64,000 nucleotides of DNA from JAJKJG01 sp036556825. Its GTDB lineage: Bacteria > Pseudomonadota > Alphaproteobacteria > Rhizobiales > Beijerinckiaceae. Below the pieces are notes generated by a model. That model had not been told where the DNA came from, did no database searches, and was given only the letters and a program-made list of their open reading frames with translations. This document shows, piece after piece, positions 45,097 to 54,394 of this stretch. Both the position numbers and the translations under genes were made by a program. The DNA lies in NCBI GenBank assembly GCA_036556825.1, contig DATBIR010000147.1, positions 7,720 through 71,719 on the forward strand. Direction: 5' to 3'. Every line of letters begins with the position of its first letter. Position 1 is the stretch's first letter.

Positions 45097-46044
45097 ATGA
45101 AACAAAATCAACAGATGACGCTGCGCGCGCCTGCTGTCGTTTCGGGGGCGGGTGTTCATTCGGGGGCTGACGTCAGGATTGTCATCCACCCGGCCGAGGC
45201 CGATCACGGCATCGCTTTTCTCCGTACAGGTCTGGCGAACGGGCGCGATCGTTTGATTGATGCGCGCCATCTCGCGGTCACGGCCACCGAGCTGTGCACT
45301 GTCATCGGCGATCGCGATACCGGCGCCGTTGCCACGATCGAGCATCTCATGTCGGCCTTCTACGGCATCGGCATCGACAACGCGCTCGTCGAGATCGACG
45401 GGCCGGAGGTGCCGATTCTCGATGGCAGCGCGGAGCCTTTCGTCGAGGCGATCGACCGGGTGGGCACAGTCGTCGTCAACGCGCATCGGCGTTATCTGAA
45501 GGTGCTGAAGCCCATCCGTGTCGAGAACGGCAACGCCTTTGCCGAGCTGTGCCCGAGAGACCGCGGCTTCCGCGTCGACGTCGAGATCGATTTCGAGAAT
45601 CCCGTCATCGGCCGCCAGCGCAAGGCGATTGAACTGTCCAGCTCGGTCTACCGGCGCGAGGTGGCGCGGGCGCGCACGTTCGGCTTCATGCGCGACGTGG
45701 AGCGGCTGTGGAAGTCCGGCTTCGCGCTCGGCGCCTCGCTGGAAAACACGGTCGCGATCGGCGAGGATGCGATCATCAATCCGGAAGGCCTGCGCTACGC
45801 CGACGAGTTCGTCCGGCACAAGATTCTCGACGCCATCGGCGATCTGGCGCTGGCCGGTCTGCCGCTCCTTGCAACCTATCGGTCATATTGCGGCGGCCAT
45901 CGTCTGAACCTGGCCGTGGTTGAGGCGCTGTTCGCAAGTCGCTCCAATTACGCCATCGTCGACAGCGGCCGGCGCCGCGAGACGGGGTATGCGGAGATCG
46001 GCAAAGGCATCGCCGTTCCGGCTTTCGCGCCGGATATCCACTAG
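45097..46044 (+). CDS. lpxC: UDP-3-O-acyl-GlcNAc deacetylase LpxC
   Basis: A 315-residue zinc enzyme for the committed step of lipid A synthesis. The zinc and catalytic residues are in place: His83 in TIEHLMSAFYG, His241 and Asp245 in RHKILDAIGDLALAG, and His268 in CGGHRLNLA. The inner-face motif LDGSAEPFVEAI is also present. The ATG at 45097 was chosen over a GTG at 45079, which adds six residues. Its 284-bp upstream gap includes an AT-rich stretch near 44875-44945 likely to hold its promoter. Confidence 0.94.
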   Translation: MKQNQQMTLRAPAVVSGAGVHSGADVRIVIHPAEADHGIAFLRTGLANGRDRLIDARHLAVTATELCTVIGDRDTGAVATIEHLMSAFYGIGIDNALVEIDGPEVPILDGSAEPFVEAIDRVGTVVVNAHRRYLKVLKPIRVENGNAFAELCPRDRGFRVDVEIDFENPVIGRQRKAIELSSSVYRREVARARTFGFMRDVERLWKSGFALGASLENTVAIGEDAIINPEGLRYADEFVRHKILDAIGDLALAGLPLLATYRSYCGGHRLNLAVVEALFASRSNYAIVDSGRRRETGYAEIGKGIAVPAFAPDIH

Positions 46045-46354
46045 GACCGGATGGTGGGGTCCCGCGCGGCCCCGCGCTGATTCTGCTAATCGCGTTCGCC
46101 CGGGCCAAGCCTCGGATGCGTCTTGTCAGATGCCTGCGCACTGCCCGGATAAGGGGGGCAGGCGTTTATAACGGCATTTATTCCGCTTGCTGTGGCGCCC
46201 GCCATCAAAGCGCCACCTTGCACCGTCGTAGTTGCCGAGCGGCCACGGAAGCGAGCGGCAGCGCCGGACGGGGTTGGCGGACTCGGTCCGGCTGGGTTAA
46301 AGAGCCTTTAAAGATCCGCGTCCATGCGGACTACTTGGGCAGAGGACGACAAAC
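46045..46354. other. intergenic region lpxC-bamD
   Basis: No gene was seen. A 6-bp inverted repeat, TTAAAG and CTTTAA with a 3-base loop, lies at 46297-46311, 44 bp before bamD, and TATAAC occurs at 46167-46172. Neither is firm enough to call a promoter or operator. Confidence 0.35.
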
Positions 46355-47248
46355 ATGTCTCTCGTCAAAGCGCTTCCGGGCACGACTGCCGTCGCCCGCG
46401 TGATCGCGCTGATCGCCGGCAGCCTGGCCTTGGCCGGATGCGAGTCGCTGTCGTCGCTGAACCCGTTCAGCTCGGGCGAAAAATACAAGATGGAGATCGT
46501 GCCCGAGGTCCCGGCCGAGCAGCTTTATGACGAGGGCCTCGGTCGTCTCAAGCGCAGCGATTACCACGGCGCCGCCAAGAAATTCGGCGACCTCGAAAAA
46601 CAGCACCCGTATTCGGAGTGGTCGCGCAAGGCGCTGATCATGACTGCCTACGCCAAATACGAGGGGCGCGACTACGACGACGCCATCAATGCGGCGCGGC
46701 GCTATCTGCAACTGCATCCGGCCTCGGCTGACGCGCCCTACGCCCAGTACATCATGGCGATGTCGAACTTCAACCAGATCCCCGACATCACGCGCGACCA
46801 GGAGCGCTCCGAAAAGGCGCTGGTGGCGCTGCAGGAGCTGGTCGACCGCTTTCCGAAGTCCGAATACGTATCGGACGCGCGCCAGCGCATTCAGGTGGCG
46901 AAAGACCAGCTGGCCGGCAAGGAGATGCAGGTCGGCCGCTACTACCTCCAGAAGCGGCAGTACACCGGCGCCATCAACCGCTTCCGTGACGTCGTCGCCA
47001 AGTATCAGACCACGCGCCACGTCGAAGAGGCGCTGATGCGGCTGACCGAGGCCTATATGGCGCTCGGCATCGTCAACGAGGCGCAGACCGCGGCAGCCGT
47101 TCTCGGACACAATTTTCCCGACAGCCCGTGGTACCACGATGCGCACAAGCTGCTGAGGTCGGGCGGCCTCGAGCCGCGCGAGGACGCGGGCTCGTGGATC
47201 AGCCGCAGCTTCCGTGGCCTGACGCGCACGGTGGGCCTGTCGCAATAA
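46355..47248 (+). CDS. bamD: outer membrane assembly lipoprotein BamD
   Basis: A 297-residue lipoprotein of the BAM complex that folds outer-membrane beta-barrels. The signal ends in the lipobox LAGC (Cys29). Five TPR-like helical hairpins follow, including LYDEGLGRLKRSDYHGAAKKF, PYAQYIMAMSNFNQIPDITRD and VGRYYLQKRQYTGAINRF. Position between lpxC and recN is conserved in alphaproteobacteria. Confidence 0.93.
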   Translation: MSLVKALPGTTAVARVIALIAGSLALAGCESLSSLNPFSSGEKYKMEIVPEVPAEQLYDEGLGRLKRSDYHGAAKKFGDLEKQHPYSEWSRKALIMTAYAKYEGRDYDDAINAARRYLQLHPASADAPYAQYIMAMSNFNQIPDITRDQERSEKALVALQELVDRFPKSEYVSDARQRIQVAKDQLAGKEMQVGRYYLQKRQYTGAINRFRDVVAKYQTTRHVEEALMRLTEAYMALGIVNEAQTAAAVLGHNFPDSPWYHDAHKLLRSGGLEPREDAGSWISRSFRGLTRTVGLSQ

Positions 47249-47261
47249 GCCAAACGGCCTG

Positions 47262-48932
47262 ATGCTGATCCAGCTTGCGATCCGCGACATCGTCCTGATC
47301 GACCGCCTGGCGCTGAGCTTCCCGGAAGGCCTGTCCGTGCTCACCGGCGAGACCGGCGCCGGCAAGTCGATTCTGCTCGATGCCTTTGCGCTGGCGCTCG
47401 GCGGCCGTGGCGACGGCAGCCTCGTGCGTCACGGCGAGGCGCAGGGCCAGGTCACTGCCACCTTCGATGCGCCGCTCGACCATCCCGCCCGGCAGATTGC
47501 GGCAGATGCCGAGATCGATACCGAGGGCGACCTGATTCTGCGGCGCGTACAATATGCCGACGGGCGTACGCGCGCCTTCATCAACGACCAGCCGGTCAGC
47601 GTGCAGGTCCTCCGGACGATCGGCGCCAGCCTCGTCGAGATTCACGGCCAGCATGACGACCGCGCGCTCGTCGACCCGGTCACGCATCGCGCGATTCTCG
47701 ATGCGTTCGGCGGGCTGCAGGCCGATGCCCGCGCCGTCGCCGACGCGGCCCGGCGCGTGCGCGAGGCGCGCGCAGCGCTCACTCAGCATCGCGCTCGTGT
47801 CGAGCGCGCCCGCAAGGAGGCCGATTTCCTGCGCCATGCGGTGCAGGAGCTGACCGCGCTGCACCCGCAGCCGGGCGAAGAGCTTGCCCTGGCGGAGCGT
47901 CGCATCGAGATGATGCAGGCCGAGAAGGTCGCCGAGGATCTGAACGATGCGCTGCAAGGCGTGGCCGGCTCGGGCTCAGCCGTGCCCGCGCTGTCCGCGG
48001 CCGCACGCAAGCTCGAACGGCGTACGACGCAAGCGCCGACTCTCGTCGAGCCGTGCGTGAAGGCGCTCGAAGCCGCGCTCATTGCTCTCGACGAGGCGCG
48101 CGCCGCGCTCGAGGAGGCGTTGCGCGCCGCCGATTTCGAGCCGCGCGAGCTCGAGCACACCGAGGAGCGGCTGTTCGCGCTGCGGGCCGCGGCTCGCAAA
48201 TACGGCGTCTCCGCCGACGAACTCGCGGCGTTGCGGGAACGTTATGCGAACGACGTCGCGGCCATCGACGCGGGCGAGGAGCAACTCGCTGCCTTCGAGC
48301 AGGCGCTTAAGGAAGCCGATGCCGCCTATGTCGTGGCGGCGCGGGGGCTTTGCGAGGGACGCCGGCGCGCTGCCGCCAAGCTCGACAAGGCTGTCCAGGC
48401 GGAGCTGCCGCCGCTCAAGCTCGAGCGCGCCCGCTTCATCACTCAGATCGATACGGACGAGAGCAGCCGCGAGGCGGCCGGTTTCGACCGGGTCGAGTTC
48501 TGGGCGCGCACCAACCCCGGCACCAAGCCCGGCCCGCTGATGAAGGTCGCGTCCGGCGGCGAGCTCTCCCGTTTCATGCTGGCGCTGAAAGTCGTGCTCG
48601 CCGACAAGGGGTCGGCGCCAACCCTGGTCTTCGACGAGATTGACACCGGCGTCGGAGGTGCAGTCGCCGATGCCATCGGCCAGCGGCTCGCGCGGCTCGC
48701 GCAACGCGTGCAGGTGATGGCGGTGACGCATGCGCCGCAGGTAGCCGCCCGCGCCGCCAGCCATTTTCTGATCTCCAAGGAGGCGGTCGCCGGCGCCAAG
48801 CGCGTGGCCACGCGCGTGGCGCCGCTCGCCGCCAAGCCGCGCAAGGAGGAGATCGCGCGCATGCTGGCCGGCGCCACCATCACCGACGAGGCGAGGGCGG
48901 CTGCGGCGCGCCTGCTCGAAGCGGCGCAATGA
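47262..48932 (+). CDS. recN: DNA repair protein RecN
   Basis: A 556-residue SMC-like ATPase of double-strand break repair. Walker A is LTGETGAGKSILLDAFALAL (near residue 30), then LVEIHGQHDDRAL. A coiled-coil middle section (about 160-370) precedes KVASGGELSRFMLALK (signature) and LVFDEIDTGVGG (Walker B). It follows bamD by 13 bp, so the two may share a transcript. Confidence 0.95.
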   Translation: MLIQLAIRDIVLIDRLALSFPEGLSVLTGETGAGKSILLDAFALALGGRGDGSLVRHGEAQGQVTATFDAPLDHPARQIAADAEIDTEGDLILRRVQYADGRTRAFINDQPVSVQVLRTIGASLVEIHGQHDDRALVDPVTHRAILDAFGGLQADARAVADAARRVREARAALTQHRARVERARKEADFLRHAVQELTALHPQPGEELALAERRIEMMQAEKVAEDLNDALQGVAGSGSAVPALSAAARKLERRTTQAPTLVEPCVKALEAALIALDEARAALEEALRAADFEPRELEHTEERLFALRAAARKYGVSADELAALRERYANDVAAIDAGEEQLAAFEQALKEADAAYVVAARGLCEGRRRAAAKLDKAVQAELPPLKLERARFITQIDTDESSREAAGFDRVEFWARTNPGTKPGPLMKVASGGELSRFMLALKVVLADKGSAPTLVFDEIDTGVGGAVADAIGQRLARLAQRVQVMAVTHAPQVAARAASHFLISKEAVAGAKRVATRVAPLAAKPRKEEIARMLAGATITDEARAAAARLLEAAQ

Positions 48933-49057
48933 TCCCGTGAGGCGTTCCGGATCGCCCGGGCACCGGATTGCATGCCGGCCGAGCTTTTCGCACAAGGGGT
49001 GCCCACTTCCCTGGCCGGGTCCTACAATGCCGGGCCGTCAGTTTCGCGTGCGATCCC

Positions 49058-51187
49058 ATGGCAAAGCCTAGGCAGGCATCCCTCCGCACCACGTCCATCG
49101 ACGATCTCAGCCTGCGCGATGCGCAGAGCGAGCACGAGTCGCTGGGCGCCGAGATCGCTGAACACGACCGGCGCTACTACCAGGACGACGCGCCGTCGCT
49201 TTCTGATGCCGAATACGATGCCCTGCGGCAGCGTTACGAGGCTCTCGAAGCTCGCTTTCCCGAGTTGGCCGGCGAGCAAAGCCTCAGCCGCAAAGTCGGG
49301 GCGCGAGTCTCGGAAAAATTCGCCAAGGTGCGCCACCGCGCGCCGATGCTGTCCCTGGCCAACGGCTTCTCTGACGAGGATGTGAGCGCGTTCGTCGAGC
49401 GCATCAGGCGCTTCCTCAATCTCAAGGAGGAGGCGCTGGTCGCCTTCACGTCCGAGCCCAAGATTGACGGCCTGTCGCTGAGCCTTCGTTACGAGGACGG
49501 GCGGCTCGTCACCGCAGCCACGCGCGGCGATGGCATCGAGGGCGAGGACGTCACCGCCAATGCGCGCACCGTGCGCGAAATCCCGCAGCGCCTGCGCGGC
49601 CGCGCCGTGCCCGGGATCTGCGAGGTGCGCGGCGAGATCTACCTCTTGCATTCGGACTTCGCCGCGATCAACGAACGCCAGGCCGCGGCCGGGAAGCCGC
49701 TCTTCGCCAATCCGCGCAATTCCGCCGCGGGCAGCCTGCGCCAGCTCGATCCGGACATCACCGCTTCGCGCCCGCTGCGGTTTTTCGCCCACGGCTGGGG
49801 CGAGCTGAGCGCGCTGCCGGCCAAGACCCAGATGGGCATGATGCAGGCGCTGGCCGGGCTCGGGTTCAAGGTCAACCCGCTGATGCGCCGTCACGAGACC
49901 ATCGACGGGATGCTCGCGCATTACCGCGAGATCGAGACCGAGCGCGCCAATCTCGGCTACGACATCGATGGCGTGGTCTACAAGGTCGATCACCTCGACC
50001 TTCAGAACCGGCTCGGCTACGTGTCGCGGTCGCCGCGCTGGGCGCTGGCGCACAAGTTTCCGGCGCAGAAGGCGGTCACCGTCGTCGAGAACATCGAGAT
50101 CTTTGTCGGACGCACCGGCTCGCTGACACCGGTGGCGACGCTGAAACCGGTCACCGTCGGCGGCGTCGTCGTGACGAGCGCGACGCTCCACAACGAGGAC
50201 GAGATTTTACGCAAGGACGTGCGCATCGGCGACACGGTCACGATCCAGCGCGCCGGCGACGTCATCCCGCAGGTGCTCGGCATCGTGCTCGAGAAGCGCC
50301 CGCGCGGCTCCAGGCCTTTTCAGTTCCCGGCGACGTGCCCTGCTTGCGGCAGCCACGCCGTGCGTGAGATCAACCCGCGCAGCGGCAAGGAGGACGTGGT
50401 GCGGCGCTGCACCGGCGGCCTGATCTGCCCGGCTCAGGCAGTGGAGCGGCTCAAGCATTTCGTCTCGCGCAACGCCTTCGACATCGAGGGCCTCGGCGCG
50501 CAGCGCATTGAGGAGTTTTTCGAAGACGGGCTCATCACGCGACCGCAGGATATCTTCACGCTCGAGGCGCGCGACCGGCGCAGCGCCGGCGCGCTCGCGG
50601 CGCGCGAAGGCTGGGGCGAGACGAGCGCCCGCAACCTGTTCGCGGCGATCGAGGCGCGCCGCCGCGTGTCGCTCGACCGTTTCATCTTCGCGCTCGGCAT
50701 CCGCCATGTCGGCGAGACCAACGCGCGTCTGCTGGCGCGGCATTTCGGTTCCTTCGAACAGTTGCGCGCCACGGCGCGCGCCGCCGCCGATCCGGACTCC
50801 GAAGCTTATGCCGAGCTGACCGCGATCGGCGGCATCGGCGAGGTGGTGGCGGATGCCATCGTCGAGTTCTTCAAGGAGCGGCACAACGAGGAGATGCTCG
50901 ATGCGCTGCTCGATGAGGTCACGCCGGAGGCCTTGGAAGAGGTGGCCAACGAGAGCCCCGTGGCCGGCAAGACCGTCGTGTTCACCGGCTCGCTCGAGCA
51001 GATGACGCGTGACGAGGCCAAGGCGATGGCCGAGCGCCTCGGCGCCAAGGTGGCGGGATCGGTGTCGAAGAAGACGGATCTGGTCGTGGCCGGGCCGGGC
51101 GCCGGCTCGAAGCTCGACAAGGCCAGGGAGTTCGGCGTCAAGGTGGTCGACGAGGACGGCTGGTTCGTGCTCGTCGGCCGGTCATGA
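49058..51187 (+). CDS. ligA: NAD-dependent DNA ligase
   Basis: A 709-residue replicative ligase that joins Okazaki fragments using NAD. The NMN-binding domain Ia has HDRRYYQDDAPSLSDAEYD. The adenylated Lys135 lies in SEPKIDGLSLSLRYEDG. The OB fold includes GRTGSLTPVATLKPV, the zinc finger uses CPACGS and CTGGLICPAQ, and HhH repeats and a C-terminal BRCT domain (GKTVVFTGSLEQMTRDEAK) follow. The ATG at 49058 is preferred to a TTG at 48968, although its ribosome-binding site is weak. Confidence 0.95.
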   Translation: MAKPRQASLRTTSIDDLSLRDAQSEHESLGAEIAEHDRRYYQDDAPSLSDAEYDALRQRYEALEARFPELAGEQSLSRKVGARVSEKFAKVRHRAPMLSLANGFSDEDVSAFVERIRRFLNLKEEALVAFTSEPKIDGLSLSLRYEDGRLVTAATRGDGIEGEDVTANARTVREIPQRLRGRAVPGICEVRGEIYLLHSDFAAINERQAAAGKPLFANPRNSAAGSLRQLDPDITASRPLRFFAHGWGELSALPAKTQMGMMQALAGLGFKVNPLMRRHETIDGMLAHYREIETERANLGYDIDGVVYKVDHLDLQNRLGYVSRSPRWALAHKFPAQKAVTVVENIEIFVGRTGSLTPVATLKPVTVGGVVVTSATLHNEDEILRKDVRIGDTVTIQRAGDVIPQVLGIVLEKRPRGSRPFQFPATCPACGSHAVREINPRSGKEDVVRRCTGGLICPAQAVERLKHFVSRNAFDIEGLGAQRIEEFFEDGLITRPQDIFTLEARDRRSAGALAAREGWGETSARNLFAAIEARRRVSLDRFIFALGIRHVGETNARLLARHFGSFEQLRATARAAADPDSEAYAELTAIGGIGEVVADAIVEFFKERHNEEMLDALLDEVTPEALEEVANESPVAGKTVVFTGSLEQMTRDEAKAMAERLGAKVAGSVSKKTDLVVAGPGAGSKLDKAREFGVKVVDEDGWFVLVGRS

Positions 51188-51190
51188 CGG

Positions 51191-51922
51191 GTGCACGTCG
51201 TGCGCCTTAACCTGTCCTCTGCATCATTGCTGCGTCTGCCCGCCGAGGTGAGGGACGGCCTGCGCGACATCGCGCCGGTGATGATCGCGGCAACGCCGAT
51301 CGGCCTCCTGTTCGGCGCGATCGCGACGACGAAAGGCCTGTCGCCGCTCGAAGCGACGCTCATGTCGCTGCTGGTCTTCGCCGGCGGCGCGCAATTCGCC
51401 GGGATCGAGCTGTGGACCTACCCGGTTCCGGTCGCGGCGCTCGCGCTGTCGACGCTTCTCGTCAATGCCCGCCACGTGCTCATGGGCGCGTCGCTGGCGC
51501 CCAAGACGCGCACATTTGCGCCGTTGCAACGGCTCCTCGGCTTCTTCTTCCTGACCGACGAATCGTGGGCGCTTTCGGAACGCCGGGCGGCGGAGCGGGT
51601 GCTGACGCCAGCCTATTGGTTCGCGAGCGCGGCCGTGCTCCCGCTCGCCTGGGTGGGCTCGACGGCGCTCGGCGCCGTCCTCGGCGCGTTCCTCGGCAAT
51701 CCGCAACGCTACGGTGCCGACTTCGCTTTCACCGCCTTGTTCATCGGCCTGATCGCTGGCTTCTGGAAGGGGAGGGCGACCGGCGTGACGATTGCCGCGA
51801 GCGCTGCAGCGGCCGCGCTCGTCCATGTCGTGTTAGGTCCGCCGTGGCACGTCGCCGCCGGCGCTGCCGCCGGCATCGCAGCGGCGTATTTTGCTGCGGC
51901 CGATTCCGAGCGTGTATCGTGA
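51191..51922 (+). CDS. azlC: AzlC-family amino-acid exporter subunit
   Basis: A 243-residue membrane protein with the AzlC pattern: RDIAPVMIAATPIGLLFGAI, then LLVFAGGAQFAGIELW and LVNARHVLMGASLAP. AzlC with AzlD exports branched-chain amino acids (BrnFE in Corynebacterium; YgaZH in E. coli). It starts at a GTG 3 bp after ligA and ends in a GTGA overlap with azlD. Confidence 0.88.
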   Translation: MHVVRLNLSSASLLRLPAEVRDGLRDIAPVMIAATPIGLLFGAIATTKGLSPLEATLMSLLVFAGGAQFAGIELWTYPVPVAALALSTLLVNARHVLMGASLAPKTRTFAPLQRLLGFFFLTDESWALSERRAAERVLTPAYWFASAAVLPLAWVGSTALGAVLGAFLGNPQRYGADFAFTALFIGLIAGFWKGRATGVTIAASAAAAALVHVVLGPPWHVAAGAAAGIAAAYFAAADSERVS

Positions 51923-52218
51923 GCCTCGATGCCGCGACGCTCGTTGCCATTCTCGTCATGGCGGCGATCACCTATGGCACGCGCATCGCCGGCCCGCTGA
52001 TCGCGCAACGGCTGGTCCTGCGCGGCCGCGCGCGGGCGGCGTTCGACGCCATCCCCGCAGCCGTGCTGGTTGCTGTGATCGCGCCGATGGCGCTCGCCAC
52101 CGGTTGGCGCGAGACCGCCGCGACGGCCGTCACGATCGTTGCCGCCACGCGCCTGCCGCTCCTGGCGACCATCGCAGTGGGGGTCGCCGTGGTCGTGCTG
52201 CTTCGCATGCTGGCGTGA
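51919..52218 (+). CDS. azlD: AzlD-family amino-acid exporter subunit
   Basis: A 99-residue protein with about four membrane segments, beginning at the GTG that overlaps the azlC stop. TYGTRIAGPL and FDAIPAAVLVAVIAP are typical of AzlD. It is the small partner of AzlC; export of branched-chain amino acids is inferred from the family. The pair is convergent with the aminopeptidase P gene. Confidence 0.88.
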   Translation: MSLDAATLVAILVMAAITYGTRIAGPLIAQRLVLRGRARAAFDAIPAAVLVAVIAPMALATGWRETAATAVTIVAATRLPLLATIAVGVAVVVLLRMLA

Positions 52219-52275
52219 CGAGCATGAACCGGCAAACTGGCACCGTTCAATCTGAGACGATCCCGCTCTGCGCGG

Positions 52276-54111
52276 TCATCGCAGCGGGCGCGTCGCCTCC
52301 TCGAGCCAGCCTTTCGTCCCCGCGTCGACCAGCGGCGATAGATTTTGGCGCACGGTCGCATGATAGGCGTCGAACCAGGCGATCTCGTCGCTGCTCATCA
52401 GCGATACGTCGACAAGCGACCGGTCGATCGGTGCCAGCGTGAGCGTCTCGAAGCCCATCATCTCGCGCTCCGCCCCGGCGATCTCGCGCCGCTCGACGAG
52501 GACCAGGCTCTCGATGCGGATGCCGTAGGCCCCGGCCTTGTAGTAGCCCGGCTCGTTCGACAGGATCATGCCCGGCTCGAGCGGCGTGGTGCCGACCTTG
52601 GAGATGCGCTGCGGCCCCTCGTGCACCGACAGGTAGCTTCCCACGCCATGGCCGGTGCCGTGCTCGAAATCGAGCCCGGCCTGCCACAACGCCAGCCGCG
52701 CCAGGCCATCGATCTGCGCGCCCGACGTGCCTTTCGGAAACACCGCGCAAGCGATGGCGATATGGCCCTTCAGGACGCGCGTGAAGCGGTCGCGCATCTC
52801 GGCCGTCGGCGGGCCGATCGCTACCGTGCGGGTGATGTCGGTCGTGCCGTCCTCGTATTGCGCGCCTGAATCGATCAGGAACAACTCGCCCGCCTGGAGG
52901 GCGCGGTTGCTCGCGCGCGTCACGCGGTAGTGCACGATGGCGCCGTTCGGGCCGGCCCCGGAGATGGTCGGGAACGACACGTCGCGCAACAGGCCCGTGT
53001 CAGCGCGGAACCGCTCGAGCGCTTCGACCGCGTCGATCTCGGTCACCTGTCCGGGCGCGCTGCGTGCCAGCCAGGCCAGGAAGCGCGCCACGGCGGCGCC
53101 GTCGCGCAGATGGGCCGCCCGCGCCCCCTCGATCTCGATCGGGTTCTTCGTCGCCTTCATCAGGCTGATCGGATCCGGCCCGATATCCGCAATGCCGCCG
53201 GCGGCCTCGATGCGCCGCACCAGGGCGATAGCGCCCGTCGCCGCGTCGATCCGCACCTTGACCTTCTCGCGGCCGAGCGCGTCGAGGGCGGCCGGCATCG
53301 CCTCGGGTGGCGCGACAGTGGCGATCGCACCGATCGCCGACCCGGTCTCGTTGGTGATCTTGGCCGGATCCAGGAACACGGTCGGCCGGCCGTCCTGCGG
53401 GATCAGCGCATAGCCGAGGGGGAGGGGGGTATGGGGCACGTCGCCCCCGCGCAGGTTGAAGGTCCAGGCGAGGTTGTGCGGGTCGGATACGACCAGTGCA
53501 CCGATCCTCTGGACCTTGAGCTTGTCGCGAATGCGCCGCAGCTTGTCCTCGCTGCTTTCTCCGGCGTGGTCTAGCGGATGCGGACGCACGGGGGCCCGGG
53601 GCGGGGAGGGGCGCTCGGTCCAGATTGCGTCGACCGGATTGGCATCGACGGCCGTCAGCGTGCCGCCGGCATTTGTAGCGGCCTTCTGCAGCTTCTTGAC
53701 GTTCTCGGGCGTGTGCAGCCACGGATCGTAGCCGAGCGTGGCGCCGTGTGGCAGGTTGGCCTCGATCCAGGCATCCACCGTGGCTTCGGTCATCTGCACG
53801 GGCGCGATCAGGGCCGTGTCGACCTGCTCGGCGGCCTGCAGGGTGTAACGGCCGTCGACCACCAGGGCGGCCTTGTCGAGCAGGATGACGGCCGTGCCCG
53901 CCGAGCCCGTGAAGCCAGTGAGCCAAGCGAGCCGCTCGGCAGATTTCGGCACGTATTCAGATTGGTGCTCATCGGCCCTAGGCACGATGAAGCCGGCAAG
54001 GCCGCGTTCGGCCAGCTCCGCTCGCAGGGCGGTGATGCGCGGGGCGCCGTGGCCGGGATCGGGCGGGTTATCGAAGGATTGAAAGCGGCTGCTCATCAAG
54101 AGATCTGCCAT
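52276..54111 (-). CDS. aminopeptidase P family protein (Xaa-Pro aminopeptidase)
   Basis: A 611-residue three-domain APP of the cytosolic eukaryote-like type: two creatinase-like N-terminal domains (about 30-310) and a pita-bread catalytic domain. The dinuclear metal ligands are visible: Asp in LIDSGAQY and GTTDITRT, His in GTGHGVGSYLSVHEGP, and Glu in LSNEPGYY and LVERRE. It removes N-terminal residues followed by proline. It is monocistronic on the minus strand. Confidence 0.92.
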   Translation of the reverse strand: MADLLMSSRFQSFDNPPDPGHGAPRITALRAELAERGLAGFIVPRADEHQSEYVPKSAERLAWLTGFTGSAGTAVILLDKAALVVDGRYTLQAAEQVDTALIAPVQMTEATVDAWIEANLPHGATLGYDPWLHTPENVKKLQKAATNAGGTLTAVDANPVDAIWTERPSPPRAPVRPHPLDHAGESSEDKLRRIRDKLKVQRIGALVVSDPHNLAWTFNLRGGDVPHTPLPLGYALIPQDGRPTVFLDPAKITNETGSAIGAIATVAPPEAMPAALDALGREKVKVRIDAATGAIALVRRIEAAGGIADIGPDPISLMKATKNPIEIEGARAAHLRDGAAVARFLAWLARSAPGQVTEIDAVEALERFRADTGLLRDVSFPTISGAGPNGAIVHYRVTRASNRALQAGELFLIDSGAQYEDGTTDITRTVAIGPPTAEMRDRFTRVLKGHIAIACAVFPKGTSGAQIDGLARLALWQAGLDFEHGTGHGVGSYLSVHEGPQRISKVGTTPLEPGMILSNEPGYYKAGAYGIRIESLVLVERREIAGAEREMMGFETLTLAPIDRSLVDVSLMSSDEIAWFDAYHATVRQNLSPLVDAGTKGWLEEATRPLR

Positions 54112-54271
54112 CTAGCGAGCCATGCAATTAACGCTGGCTGTTTAGAGTTATGTTAACCTGCTACGCTCTGAGCGCATAGCTTTCATGCGGCGTCCCCCCT
54201 ACCTAAGTTGCTCGGAAACCATCACATTCCTGCCATCAGATAGAAACCAAGACACCGAGGACTTAACAACA

Positions 54272-54394
54272 ATGATTATCCTGACCGCCTTGCGCGCCGT
54301 GGGCGCGTTCTTCGCTTCGCTGCCGGGTTCCCTGGCCGAGGCCCAGAAGCTGCGCCGCGAATACCTGCGCCGCTACCCGTTCGCCGAGATGTAA
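54272..54394 (+). CDS. 40-residue conserved-looking small protein
   Basis: Begins MIILTALRAVGAFFASLPGS, then a charged LRREYLRRYPF tail. A hydrophobic N-terminal half and basic tail are common in small rhizobial proteins near this locus, but I do not recognise a named family. Start 54272 sits in an AT-rich leader unlike the surrounding DNA, supporting a real promoter region, and a GC hairpin follows the stop. It lies wholly antisense to the predicted 3' end of prmA. Moderately uncertain. Confidence 0.5.
   Translation: MIILTALRAVGAFFASLPGSLAEAQKLRREYLRRYPFAEM

Noticed and set aside
46297..46311. TTAAAG-AGC-CTTTAA inverted repeat before bamD
   Set aside because: A 6-bp stem without a T-tract or known consensus is too weak to call an operator.
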